64,000 bases of DNA, taken from assembly GCA_947474715.1 (NCBI GenBank), contig CANJJT010000007.1, positions 1 through 64,000 of the forward strand. The letters are read 5' to 3'. Made by a program: the position numbers and the translations under genes. A model generated the notes under the pieces. It did no database searches and had not been told where the DNA came from. It saw nothing but the letters and a program-made list of their open reading frames with translations. The stretch comes from CAIYPG01 sp903864555. GTDB lineage: Bacteria; Pseudomonadota; Gammaproteobacteria; Burkholderiales; SG8-39. Each line of letters starts with the position of its first letter. Position 1 is the first letter of the stretch. Shown piece after piece: positions 43,950 through 52,340 of the stretch.

Positions 43950-44531
43950 ATGAGGTTACCGGCCGCATTCGGCATCGCTATCGGGCTGCTGGCAGCCGGG
44001 CTATCCCCCGGGGCCCTGGCCTTCGACTGCAGTGAGGACTCCGGCTGGCTGTCGCACAAGTGCTCGCGCATCGCCGAGGCTCTGCGCCAGGGGGCGCACG
44101 ACCTTTACCTGCCACTGCATGCCCACCACGGTCGCCACACCTATTCGGCGCAGCGCGTCTCCGAATTCAACGAGGACTCCCTGGGTATCGGCTTCGGCCG
44201 CTCGGTCATCGACCCACACAACCGCTGGCTGGGTGACTGGCATGGTGTCTACCTCATGGGCTTCCGTGATTCACACTACAAGCTGCAGACCATGCTGGGC
44301 TACGCCTACCAAAGCTACCTGGGCACCGGAAAGCTGAAACTGGGACTGGGCTATACCGCCTTTCTGACCAGCCGTTCGGATATTGCCGGCGGCGTCCCCG
44401 TTCCAGCCGTGCTGCCCATGGCCTCGATCAACTACGGCCGGGCCTCGTTGATGGGTGCCTATATTCCGCGACTTTCAAGCAAGGAAGGCAACGGCGACGT
44501 GCTTTTCCTTTTCGGTCATTTCAGCTACTGA
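43950..44531 (+). CDS. pagP: PagP-type lipid A palmitoyltransferase
   Basis: Outer-membrane beta-barrel enzyme of 193 residues that moves palmitate from phospholipids to lipid A. A Sec signal (AAFGIAIGLLAAGLSPGALA) is followed by DLYLPLHAHHGRHTYS, whose central His aligns with catalytic His33 of E. coli PagP. FNEDSLGIGFGRS comes next. The catalytic Asp-Ser pair is in WHGVYLMGFRDSHYK, and the barrel end reads VPAVLPMASINYG and AYIPRLSSKEGNGDVLFLFG. It lies between purH and purD, an unusual site; gaps of 9-10 bases suggest co-transcription. Confidence 0.88.
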   Translation: MRLPAAFGIAIGLLAAGLSPGALAFDCSEDSGWLSHKCSRIAEALRQGAHDLYLPLHAHHGRHTYSAQRVSEFNEDSLGIGFGRSVIDPHNRWLGDWHGVYLMGFRDSHYKLQTMLGYAYQSYLGTGKLKLGLGYTAFLTSRSDIAGGVPVPAVLPMASINYGRASLMGAYIPRLSSKEGNGDVLFLFGHFSY

Positions 44532-44541
44532 GCATCAAAAC

Positions 44542-45819
44542 ATGAAACTACTGGTCATAGGCAGCGGTGGTCGCGAGCATGCCATCGCGTGGCGGCTCAC
44601 TGCATGCCCGCGCGTGCAGAAGGTCTTTGTCGCGCCCGGCAACGCCGGCAGCGCGCTGGAGCCGGGTCTGGAGAATGTGGCCATTTCCGGCAACCAGGCC
44701 CTTATCGATTTTGCACTGCGCGAAAACATCCAGCTCACCGTGGTGGGGCCGGAAGCATCGCTGGCAGAGGGTGTGGTGGATGCCTTCCGCGCCGCCGGAC
44801 TGCGCATCTTCGGACCGACGCAGGCCTGCGCACAGCTGGAAAGCTCCAAGGAGTTCGCCAAGGAATTCATGCAGCGCCACGGCATCCCCACAGCAGCCTT
44901 CGGCAGCTTCACCGACCCGAAAGCCGCGCATGACTACATCGACCGCCAGGGCGCACCCATCGTGGTGAAGGCCGACGGCCTGGCCGCAGGCAAGGGCGTG
45001 GTGGTGGCCATGACTGCCGCCGATGCCCATGACGCGGTGGACCGCTTCCTGGTGGACCACACCATGGGCTCGGCCGGCAATCGCGTGGTGATCGAGGAAT
45101 TCCTCGATGGCGAGGAGGCCAGTTTCATCGTCATGGCCGACGGCCGCAATGTGCTGCCCCTGGCCACCAGCCAGGACCACAAACGCCTGGGCGATGGCGA
45201 CACCGGCCCCAACACCGGCGGCATGGGCGCCTACTCACCGGCCCCGGTGGTGACGCCGGCCCTGCATGCCCGCGTGGTGCGCGAAGTAATACAGCCGGTC
45301 ATCAGCGGCATGGCCGCCGAAGGCCACCAGTACACCGGCTTTCTCTATGCCGGCCTGATGATCGACAAGGCCGGCAATCCGAAGGTGCTGGAATTCAACT
45401 GCCGCCTCGGTGATCCGGAAACCCAGCCCATCATGATGCGGCTGAAGAGCGATCTGGTGGAACTGGTCGAACAGGCCCTGGATGGCAAACTGGACACGGC
45501 CGAGGCCGACTGGGACCGCCGCGCCGCACTCGGGGTGGTGCTGGCGGCGCATGGCTATCCCGAAACACCCCGCAAGGGCGACGTCATCACCGGCATCCCG
45601 GCCGGCACCGAAGACTGCAAGGTATTCCACGCCGGCACCGAAGTGAAGGATGGCAAGGTGCTGGTCTCCGGCGGGCGCGTGCTGTGTGTCACCGCGCTCG
45701 GGGACTCGATCAAGCTGGCACAGCGGCGCGCCTACCAGGCAGCCGAGCAGATCGGCTTCGATGGCATGCAGTACCGGCATGACATCGGCCATCGCGCCAT
45801 TGCCGCACGCAAGTCCTGA
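44542..45819 (+). CDS. purD: Phosphoribosylamine-glycine ligase
   Basis: ATP-grasp enzyme of 425 residues for the second step of purine synthesis. It begins MKLLVIGSGGREHAIAWRL and shows VVGPEASLAEGVVDAFR, VVKADGLAAGKGVVVA, DHKRLGDGDTGPNTGGMGAYSPAP, KVLEFNCRLGDPETQPIMMRL and GRVLCVTALG. The start at 44542 follows pagP by 10 bases. An upstream frame inside pagP is rejected. Confidence 0.97.
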   Translation: MKLLVIGSGGREHAIAWRLTACPRVQKVFVAPGNAGSALEPGLENVAISGNQALIDFALRENIQLTVVGPEASLAEGVVDAFRAAGLRIFGPTQACAQLESSKEFAKEFMQRHGIPTAAFGSFTDPKAAHDYIDRQGAPIVVKADGLAAGKGVVVAMTAADAHDAVDRFLVDHTMGSAGNRVVIEEFLDGEEASFIVMADGRNVLPLATSQDHKRLGDGDTGPNTGGMGAYSPAPVVTPALHARVVREVIQPVISGMAAEGHQYTGFLYAGLMIDKAGNPKVLEFNCRLGDPETQPIMMRLKSDLVELVEQALDGKLDTAEADWDRRAALGVVLAAHGYPETPRKGDVITGIPAGTEDCKVFHAGTEVKDGKVLVSGGRVLCVTALGDSIKLAQRRAYQAAEQIGFDGMQYRHDIGHRAIAARKS

Positions 45820-45845
45820 CAAGACACGAATTGCGACAGGCCGGC

Positions 45846-46805
45846 ATGAACACAGCCAACAACGCCAACACGGCGACATCGGAAATCCAGAACTACCTCA
45901 CCGGCCTGCAGGATCGCATCGTGCAGGGCCTGGAAGCCCTGGATGGCAGCGCCTTTGCGCACGACCAGTGGCAGAAACCGGCCGATGCCGCACTGGGCGG
46001 CGGCGGCAACATCCGCATCCTGGAGAACAGCCGGCTGTTCGAGCGGGCCGGTGTGGCCTTCTCGCATGTGCGAGGCCGGCAGTTGCCGCCCTCGGCGACG
46101 GCAGCCCGACCGGAACTTGCCGGCCGCAGCTTCGAAGCCATGGGCGTGTCGCTGGTGCTGCACCCGCGCAATCCCTACGTGCCCACGGTACACATGAACG
46201 TGCGTTACTTCGTCGCCCATCCGAAGGCGGAAGGCACCGGCCGTGCTGATGCCCCGTCGCCGCCGATCTGGTGGTTCGGCGGCGGCATGGACCTCACGCC
46301 CTACTATGGCTTCGATGAGGATTGCCGGCACTTCCATGCCACCTGCCAGGCGGCGCTGGCACCCCACGGCAGCGACAGCCATGCGCGTTACAAACGCTGG
46401 TGCGACGAATATTTCTTCCTCAAGCACCGCGGCGAGCCGCGTGGCATCGGCGGCATCTTCTTCGATGACTTGTGCGCCCCGGACCTGGACCGCTGCTTCG
46501 CCCTGACACGCGATGTCGGCGACCACTTCCTGCCAGCCTATGCACCCATCGTGGAACGCCGCCGGGACATGCCCTACGGTGAGCGCGAGCGGGACTTCCA
46601 GGCTTACCGGCGCGGCCGCTACGTGGAATTCAATCTGGTGTTCGACCGCGGCACGCTGTTCGGCCTGCAGTCAGGCGGGCGCACCGAGTCCATCCTGATG
46701 TCCATGCCGCCGCGCGTGCAGTGGCGTTACGACTGGCATCCCGAAGCAGGCACGCCCGAAGCCGCCCTGTACGAGCACTACCTCAAGCCGCGCGACTGGG
46801 TCTAG
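45846..46805 (+). CDS. hemF: Coproporphyrinogen III oxidase, aerobic
   Basis: Oxygen-dependent enzyme converting coproporphyrinogen III to protoporphyrinogen IX. Signatures are GGGGNIRILENSRLFERAGVAFSHVRG, HMNVRYFVA, WWFGGGMDLTPYYGF, KHRGEPRGIGGIFFDDL and FNLVFDRGTLFGLQSGGR plus ILMSMPP. About 319 residues from the ATG at 45846; TTG at 45831 is less likely. It ends the purH-purD run and faces hemY. Confidence 0.97.
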   Translation: MNTANNANTATSEIQNYLTGLQDRIVQGLEALDGSAFAHDQWQKPADAALGGGGNIRILENSRLFERAGVAFSHVRGRQLPPSATAARPELAGRSFEAMGVSLVLHPRNPYVPTVHMNVRYFVAHPKAEGTGRADAPSPPIWWFGGGMDLTPYYGFDEDCRHFHATCQAALAPHGSDSHARYKRWCDEYFFLKHRGEPRGIGGIFFDDLCAPDLDRCFALTRDVGDHFLPAYAPIVERRRDMPYGERERDFQAYRRGRYVEFNLVFDRGTLFGLQSGGRTESILMSMPPRVQWRYDWHPEAGTPEAALYEHYLKPRDWV

Positions 46806-46867
46806 CAGTCAGGGCACTGCAGCGCGCTTGTGTCACTGGCGCCCCTCGGGGAATCACTGCTGCAGGT

Positions 46868-48061
46868 TCAGAACTCGCCGGTGCCCGACGCGAGTCCGGC
46901 ATCGGCTGATGCGCGGTAGTGGCGGGTGGCATCCTGTTCGCGCCCCATGCTGTCGAACAGGCGGGCGAGCGTGATGTGCGCCGCCCGCGTGGCCTGCATG
47001 GCGAGGCTCGCCTCCAGATAGCTTTGCGCCTTGCCCCACAGCTGACGCTGCACACACAGCCGGCCCAGCGTGAGCAGCAGCGGCCAGTCACGCGGCCGGT
47101 CCTTGAGCCAGCGTTCGGCATGCTCCAGGCGGGACAGGGCATCTTCATCCTGGCATTCGCCGTAGAGCAGGGCGAGTTCCGTGGACCAGCCATGCTCCAG
47201 GGCATCCTCGATGATGCGATGGGCATTGTGGCAATCACCCAGCTGCATGAAGGACCGCGCAGCCGCTGCGGCAAGCCGCGGTCGCAGGCGGTCCTGGGCC
47301 GGGATCGCGCGCCAGTGTTCCTTCAGCCTGGCCGGATCAATGGCTTTCTGCTGGAGCAGCGCGACGTGCGCATTGGCGAAAATGCCCTCCAGTGCCGAGG
47401 GCGGCAGGCCGGAATGCTTCTCCAGCAGGCGCGCAATACGCACCACTTCCTCCCAGTCCCCCAGCCCCTGCTCGGCGCGCATCAGCAGTTGCAGCGTGGC
47501 GATATGGGTGGGCCCGCCTTCATGCAGGCCGCGCAGTACCGTGCGCGCCTCGGCATAGCGCCGGTCATCGACCAGCAGTTCACCGCGGGTGGCTTCCGTT
47601 GCCTGGTGCCATTCGAGGCCAGCCGCTTCAGCACGCTCCAGCCATTGGTCACGCCGCTCGCGATTGCGCACGCGCTGGGCGGCACGCGCCGCCACCAGGC
47701 TCACCGCGGCAGCCGGGGCGCCCAGGTCATAGGCCTTGGCAGCCATCTTCTCCACCCGCGAAAAGCGGCCCTCGAACCAGGCCTGCAATGCACCCATCAA
47801 GGCGGCACTGGCCTGGTCGCTGCGCCGGCGCTCGCGAAAGGCGCGCACATAGCCGGGCAGTTGCACGGTGTGGGTAACGAGTCGGGTGAGCGCATAGGCG
47901 GCAGCGAAACCGGCGAAGGCCAGTACCACCATCATGACCAGCGACATCTCGATGCGGTAGGGGGGCAGCACGATGAGTGCATAGCCTTCCCCGGCGCGCA
48001 GCGCCAGCGACAGCAGCACGGCGAGTGCAAACGCACCGATGGCCCAGAACAGGCTCTTCAT
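46868..48061 (-). CDS. hemY: Heme biosynthesis protein HemY (TPR, inner membrane)
   Basis: Proteobacterial HemY of 397 residues: two N-terminal membrane segments (FWAIGAFALAVLLSLALRA and SLVMMVVLAFAGFAAAYALTRL) and a long helical TPR-like region. This protein is unrelated to the protoporphyrinogen oxidase also called HemY. It is linked to late heme synthesis by operon position. A conserved GYALIVLPPYRIEMSL connects the membrane segments. Last gene of hemC-hemD-hemX-hemY; convergent with hemF. Confidence 0.93.
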   Translation of the reverse strand: MKSLFWAIGAFALAVLLSLALRAGEGYALIVLPPYRIEMSLVMMVVLAFAGFAAAYALTRLVTHTVQLPGYVRAFRERRRSDQASAALMGALQAWFEGRFSRVEKMAAKAYDLGAPAAAVSLVAARAAQRVRNRERRDQWLERAEAAGLEWHQATEATRGELLVDDRRYAEARTVLRGLHEGGPTHIATLQLLMRAEQGLGDWEEVVRIARLLEKHSGLPPSALEGIFANAHVALLQQKAIDPARLKEHWRAIPAQDRLRPRLAAAAARSFMQLGDCHNAHRIIEDALEHGWSTELALLYGECQDEDALSRLEHAERWLKDRPRDWPLLLTLGRLCVQRQLWGKAQSYLEASLAMQATRAAHITLARLFDSMGREQDATRHYRASADAGLASGTGEF

Positions 48062-48094
48062 GGCTGCGATGCCTGGACGGTAACCAGGAGACGC

Positions 48095-49144
48095 TCAGCG
48101 CGGACGATCACGGGTAGCCTTGTAATTGCGCACGGCGTTGAGGCTGTCGGCGATGCTCGGTACCTGGATCTGCACCGCGGCGGAACTCAGCTGGCGCACG
48201 CTGGCCTGGGCCGCCTGGGTGGCCTTGGAGCGCGCATCGAACCAGCGATCCAGCCAGGCCGAGGCAGTCTTGATGTCCTCACGGAAAGTCGATTCATCGC
48301 GCGACAGCAAGCCGAGGCGCGCGTTGAGCAGCCGCAGCTTGAGGTTCTCGCGCAGGAAGAACGCCTGTCCCGGGGCCAGCAGGCCCGGCTCCGGTGCATC
48401 GCTCACCTGGATGCGGATGAGCGATTTCAGTTCATTCCAGACCTCCGCGCCAATGCGCCGCCATACGCTTTCGGCGCCCATCTGCCCGGCATCACCCGAA
48501 GCGGAATTCATTCTTTCCTCGCCCGCCAGGGGCAGCGTGTCGATCAACGCAATCACCTGGTCGATCTTCACGGCGATGCCGGCGAGGTCCAGGCTGGGCG
48601 TGGACTTGAGCCGGTCCTGGTCACGCGCGAGTATCTTGCGCAGCGGAATGAACTGCGGACGGTCGGAGCGGGCCAGCCGCTGGTCGGCGGTCTGCAGGGC
48701 GATCAGCGCCCCCTGGACATTGCCCGCCAGCTGCAGCTGCTGCGAAGCAATGGTGAGAATCTGGTCGACTTCAGCCAGCGCCCACTCGTCGCGATTGCGC
48801 GCCAGTTCCTGGTAGAGCGCCTCCAGGGCGACCTGCTGGCTCTGCGATTCGGTCAGCTTGGCATCGAGCTGCGCAATCCGGGTCTGGGCCTCGCGCACGC
48901 CCTCCTGGGCCTGGCGCGCCACCAGGCGCGCATCGCGGCTGTCCGCGTCGCTGTCCTTCAGGCGCAGCGCCAGTTCCTCGCGCAGCGCCGACATGCGCGT
49001 GTGGCTCTCGTACCACTGCCACAGCACGATGGCGAACAGCACCAGCAGCACCAGCGCCCAGGGCCGGTGCAGCCAGTCACGCCAGCTGCGGCGCGGCGGC
49101 GCGGCAGGCGTGGATTGCAACGGCGGGGTGTCCGGCTCGTTCAT
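48095..49144 (-). CDS. hemX: HemX-like membrane protein (uroporphyrinogen III methyltransferase-related annotation)
   Basis: Inner-membrane protein of 349 residues. A short Pro-rich cytoplasmic tail is followed by one membrane segment (PWALVLLVLFAIVLWQWYE), a coiled coil (residues 50-115, ARLVARQAQEGVREAQTRIA) and a periplasmic helical domain with ALIALQTADQRLARSDRPQF. It carries no SAM-binding motif, so the methyltransferase label often used for this family is not supported. It lies between hemD and hemY in the standard order. Confidence 0.92.
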   Translation of the reverse strand: MNEPDTPPLQSTPAAPPRRSWRDWLHRPWALVLLVLFAIVLWQWYESHTRMSALREELALRLKDSDADSRDARLVARQAQEGVREAQTRIAQLDAKLTESQSQQVALEALYQELARNRDEWALAEVDQILTIASQQLQLAGNVQGALIALQTADQRLARSDRPQFIPLRKILARDQDRLKSTPSLDLAGIAVKIDQVIALIDTLPLAGEERMNSASGDAGQMGAESVWRRIGAEVWNELKSLIRIQVSDAPEPGLLAPGQAFFLRENLKLRLLNARLGLLSRDESTFREDIKTASAWLDRWFDARSKATQAAQASVRQLSSAAVQIQVPSIADSLNAVRNYKATRDRPR

Positions 49145-49181
49145 GACCTCATCCGATCAACAGCATGTTCTTCAGCACACA

Positions 49182-49982
49182 TCACGCTACTGTAGCAAAA
49201 AAGTGCTGCAGCCCTGACAGCATCGCCGCATCGCCGGCTCCGGTGACCATGATCTGTTGCACGCCCAGCGAGCGCGCGCGTTCGGCTATGCGCTCGTGCA
49301 CCACGAACATCGGGGTCGCGCGCAGCAGCGCCTCACCTGCCGGACCGAGCATGTCATCCAGGTTGACCAGCGCCTCGGCGGACGTCACCGTGACCGCGGC
49401 AATGCCGCCTGACTGCCAGCGCGCCAGCAGCGGCGCGGCATCGGCCTGCGGCCGCCTGCGGCGGTAACACTCGAAGTAGTCCACGTGCGCACCACGCCTG
49501 CGCAAGGTGTCGGCCAGCCATTCGCGGCCACCCTCGCCGCGCACGATCAGCACCTGCCGTCCGGCCAGCACATCAGCCTGGAACGCCGGCAGCGCGGCCA
49601 GTGCTTCGCTGTCCGCCTGGCCCTCGGGCGCAATGACGTGCGGCACGCCGCGTTCGCGCAAGGCCGCGGCGGTGGCAATGCCGACGGCCGCTACCGCAAC
49701 CCGACCCAGCCATTCACGCGGGATGGCAGCATGCCCCTGCGCCACGGCGGTCGGGCTGACGAAGATGATGGAATGCGGAACGGGTCTGACTACATTTCGC
49801 CCGTTGATCCTTTGATGATGGAGCGGATCACCTGAAATTGATACTATTTCCAGGGCCGGGAAGGCGACCGGCTCACCACCCGCCTGGCTGATCAGCCTGG
49901 ACAGCCCGCCGGCCTGCGCAGCAGGACGCGTGACCAGAATGCCGCGCCCGCCCAGTCCGGTCGTGCCCGGCACGCCACTCAT
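49182..49982 (-). CDS. hemD: Uroporphyrinogen-III synthase
   Basis: Closes and inverts ring D of hydroxymethylbilane. 266 residues, weakly conserved as usual: ILVTRPAAQAGGLSRLISQAGGE, FVSPTAVAQG, VAAVGIATAAALRERGV, VLIVRGEGGREWLADTLRRRGAHV and VTVTSAEALVNLDDML. The ATG at 49982 overlaps the hemC stop (ATGA); longer open frame upstream is rejected. It is followed 37 bases later by hemX. Confidence 0.94.
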   Translation of the reverse strand: MSGVPGTTGLGGRGILVTRPAAQAGGLSRLISQAGGEPVAFPALEIVSISGDPLHHQRINGRNVVRPVPHSIIFVSPTAVAQGHAAIPREWLGRVAVAAVGIATAAALRERGVPHVIAPEGQADSEALAALPAFQADVLAGRQVLIVRGEGGREWLADTLRRRGAHVDYFECYRRRRPQADAAPLLARWQSGGIAAVTVTSAEALVNLDDMLGPAGEALLRATPMFVVHERIAERARSLGVQQIMVTGAGDAAMLSGLQHFFATVA

Positions 49983-50905
49983 GACAGGGCGGCGATGATG
50001 TCCCGGGCGCCCAGGGCGCACAGCTGTTCAGCCACGGTGACACCCAGTGCCTCAGGGTCCGAAGTGTGCCCGGTGCCGGAAGCGCGGATCACGCGCCGAC
50101 CGTCAGGCTGCGCCACCAGGGCACGCAGTTCAAGGCTTTCACCGGCACATTCAGCGTAAGCGGCGAGCGGCAACTGGCAACTGCCGGACAGGGCACGGCT
50201 GAGCGCGCGCTCAGCCTGCACGCTGGCGGCCGTGGCCACATCATGCAAGGGTGAGAGCCAGCCGAGCAGGTCCTCGCGACCGTCAAGGCACTCAATGGCA
50301 AGCGCCCCCTGGCCCGGTGCCGGCAGGCTCTCCTCCACCGGCATGAAGGAACGGATGCGCGCCCCCAGCCCGAGGCGCTTGAGGCCGGCGGCGGCCAGCA
50401 CGATGGCCTGATACTCGCCACGATCGAGCTTGCCCAGGCGCGTGTCCAGATTGCCGCGCAGCGGCTCGATGCGCAATTGCGGAAAGCGCTCGCGTATCTG
50501 CGCCTCGCGGCGCAGGCTCGAGGTGCCCACCACACTGCCCGCAGGCAGTTCTGCCAGGCTCGCCGCGACGGGCGACACCAGGCAGTCACGCGGATCTTCG
50601 CGCTCGCCGATGGCGGCAATGGCAAACCCCCCGGGCAGCACCATCGGCACGTCCTTGGCCGAGTGCACAGCGATGTCGGCGCGGCCCTCGAGCAGCGCCG
50701 CCTCGAGCTCCTTCACGAACAGGCCCTTGCCGCCGATCTTCGACAGCGACACATCAAGGATGCGGTCGCCCTGGGTGGTCATGCCAAGGATCTGCACGTC
50801 ACAGTCGGGATAGAGGCGCAACAGCGCGTCGCGCACGTGGTTCGACTGCCACAGCGCCAGGCGGCTTTCGCGCGAGGCAATGATGATGCGTCCGGGAGCG
50901 TTCAT
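49979..50905 (-). CDS. hemC: Porphobilinogen deaminase (hydroxymethylbilane synthase)
   Basis: Polymerises four porphobilinogens. 308 residues with IIIASRESRLALWQSNHV, GDRILDVSLSKIGGKGLFVKELE, DIAVHSAKDVPMVLP, VGTSSLRREAQIRERFP, LRGNLDTRLGKLDRGEY and the C-terminal Cys-bearing LSGSCQLPLAAYAEC (dipyrromethane attachment). The start MNAPGRIIIAS at 50905 matches the family. In pseudomonads hemC follows algZR; here algZR is about 9 kb away. Confidence 0.97.
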   Translation of the reverse strand: MNAPGRIIIASRESRLALWQSNHVRDALLRLYPDCDVQILGMTTQGDRILDVSLSKIGGKGLFVKELEAALLEGRADIAVHSAKDVPMVLPGGFAIAAIGEREDPRDCLVSPVAASLAELPAGSVVGTSSLRREAQIRERFPQLRIEPLRGNLDTRLGKLDRGEYQAIVLAAAGLKRLGLGARIRSFMPVEESLPAPGQGALAIECLDGREDLLGWLSPLHDVATAASVQAERALSRALSGSCQLPLAAYAECAGESLELRALVAQPDGRRVIRASGTGHTSDPEALGVTVAEQLCALGARDIIAALS

Positions 50906-51011
50906 GGGGCCTGAGCAGGCTGCTGTGGGAGGGCTTGTCGCGGTGGCGGCAAGTGATGAAATTCTAGCATGCGGACCTCGCCCCTTCGGCCGCCCGCGGC
51001 ACATCCCTGAC

Positions 51012-52154
51012 TCAGGCCGCCCAATGCTGCGCCAGTGCCGCCAGCATGTCGCGACCAAATTGCAGGGAACGCTCACCGCTCCAACCGGCCCTGGCATCGG
51101 GACGCTTGAAATTGTCCTTGAAAGGCATCTCCAGGGTCAGGCTGATGCAGCCGAAGCGATGGCCAATCCACTTGCTCGCCAGCTTGAGCGCGTCCTCCGA
51201 GTAGCGCGAAGGCGCGTAGCCGTGCTCCATCTGGAAGTCCGGCGCACAGCGCAGCAGCGCCTGAAGGAAGCGCACCTGCTCGTTCTTCTGCTCCGGAGTG
51301 GTGGAGGGCAGCATTTCATTGCCGGCGCAGAACACGTAGGGAATGGTCTCGTCGCCATGCACATCGACAAAGAAATCGCAGCCGGTGGCCTCGATGGCGG
51401 TGCGCACGTGCAGCACTTCGGGACTGCGTTGCTGCGAAGGGCTCACCCATTCGCGATTGAGGTTGGCGCCGGCGGCGTTCACGCGCAGGTTGCCGCGCAC
51501 GCTGCCATCCGGATTCATGTTGGGCACCACGTGGAAGTCCGCGCGATCGAGCAGGGCCTGCGCCACCGGATCGGTGGCATCGAGCAGGCGCTCGATCAGG
51601 CCCTCGGCCAGCCATTCGGCCATGCTCTCACCCGGATGCTGGCGGGCGATGATCCAGCACTGGCGTTTCGGCTTGCCCGACACGCCCGATCGGGCGATGT
51701 CCACCACGTTGAGGTCACGCCCGTCCAGAGTGGATCCCAAATCGCGCACGCGCGCGAGCGGGCTCTCCCCCGCCCGCCCCAGCAGCCGCAGGTGGCGCTC
51801 CCAGTCATAAGGCTCGAAGTAGGCGTAGTAGACGCTGTCACGTTCAGGCGCATGCATGATCTCCAGCACGCCATCCTGGTAACGCGTGGGAACGCGAAAC
51901 CAGTGCTCATGGTCATAACTGGCGCAGGCTTGGTAGTCAGGCCAGCCCCCGGCAAAGGTGGCCTCTGCGGCATTCAGGATGCGCAGGCGCAGGGCCTGCC
52001 CGCGCCCGCCCTGCACCCGGAAATGGAACCACTGCCGGATCTGCACCGCCGGGTCGCTCACCTCGTCCTCGCGCAGCCGCAGGTTGAACTCCCCGCCGGG
52101 CCGGGCCTCGACGAACGTGATGGAACCACTGTCAAAGCGGCTGCTTATTTTCAT
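51012..52154 (-). CDS. M14-family carboxypeptidase (cytosolic carboxypeptidase-like)
   Basis: Protein of 380 residues with two parts. Residues 1-130 form a beta-sandwich N-domain (WFHFRVQGGRGQALRLRI, DSVYYAYFEPYDWERH) typical of the cytosolic carboxypeptidase (CCP/AGBL-like) branch. Residues 140-380 form the zinc peptidase with IIARQHPGESMAEW (HxxE), VVPNMNPDGSVRGNLRVN, NLNREW, FVDVHGDET (third ligand His) and the catalytic Glu in LTLEMPFK. Eukaryotic relatives trim glutamate tails; the bacterial substrates are unclear. Divergent from hemA. Confidence 0.88.
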   Translation of the reverse strand: MKISSRFDSGSITFVEARPGGEFNLRLREDEVSDPAVQIRQWFHFRVQGGRGQALRLRILNAAEATFAGGWPDYQACASYDHEHWFRVPTRYQDGVLEIMHAPERDSVYYAYFEPYDWERHLRLLGRAGESPLARVRDLGSTLDGRDLNVVDIARSGVSGKPKRQCWIIARQHPGESMAEWLAEGLIERLLDATDPVAQALLDRADFHVVPNMNPDGSVRGNLRVNAAGANLNREWVSPSQQRSPEVLHVRTAIEATGCDFFVDVHGDETIPYVFCAGNEMLPSTTPEQKNEQVRFLQALLRCAPDFQMEHGYAPSRYSEDALKLASKWIGHRFGCISLTLEMPFKDNFKRPDARAGWSGERSLQFGRDMLAALAQHWAA

Positions 52155-52166
52155 CTTGCGTCACCC

Positions 52167-52180
52167 TTGATAAAGATCAA
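52167..52180. promoter_or_regulatory. FNR/ANR-type box upstream of hemA
   Basis: TTGATAAAGATCAA is an exact match to the FNR-family consensus TTGAT-N4-ATCAA. It lies in the divergent gap, centred about 57 bases before the expected hemA transcription start and 20 bases before the M14 peptidase start. The distance is close to a class I activator position for hemA. Oxygen-responsive control of hemA by FNR/ANR-type regulators is known in several proteobacteria. Confidence 0.7.
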
Positions 52181-52218
52181 AACTTCAGTAAAAACCGGGC
52201 CTTGTAGAACAGGCCGCG

Positions 52219-52224
52219 TATAAT
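52219..52224 (+). promoter_or_regulatory. hemA: -10 element of the hemA promoter
   Basis: A perfect TATAAT about 117 bases before the hemA start. No -35 hexamer fits at 16-18 bases upstream, which suits a promoter that depends on an activator such as the FNR-type protein expected at 52167-52180. Confidence 0.55.
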
Positions 52225-52340
52225 AGCGCGTCGCTTCGGCGGCAGGCAGCACGGTGCTTCCGGCAGTGCCTGGCTGGCTGGCCACGCGACTGTCGGACCA
52301 CCGCATCGCATTCAAGACACCCAGGCCCACCGTCACCGCC

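Noticed and set aside
46919..49195. 758-codon plus-strand open frame
   Set aside because: It is antisense to hemY and hemX, which have clear domains and signal segments; the frame is open only because of high GC and codon bias.
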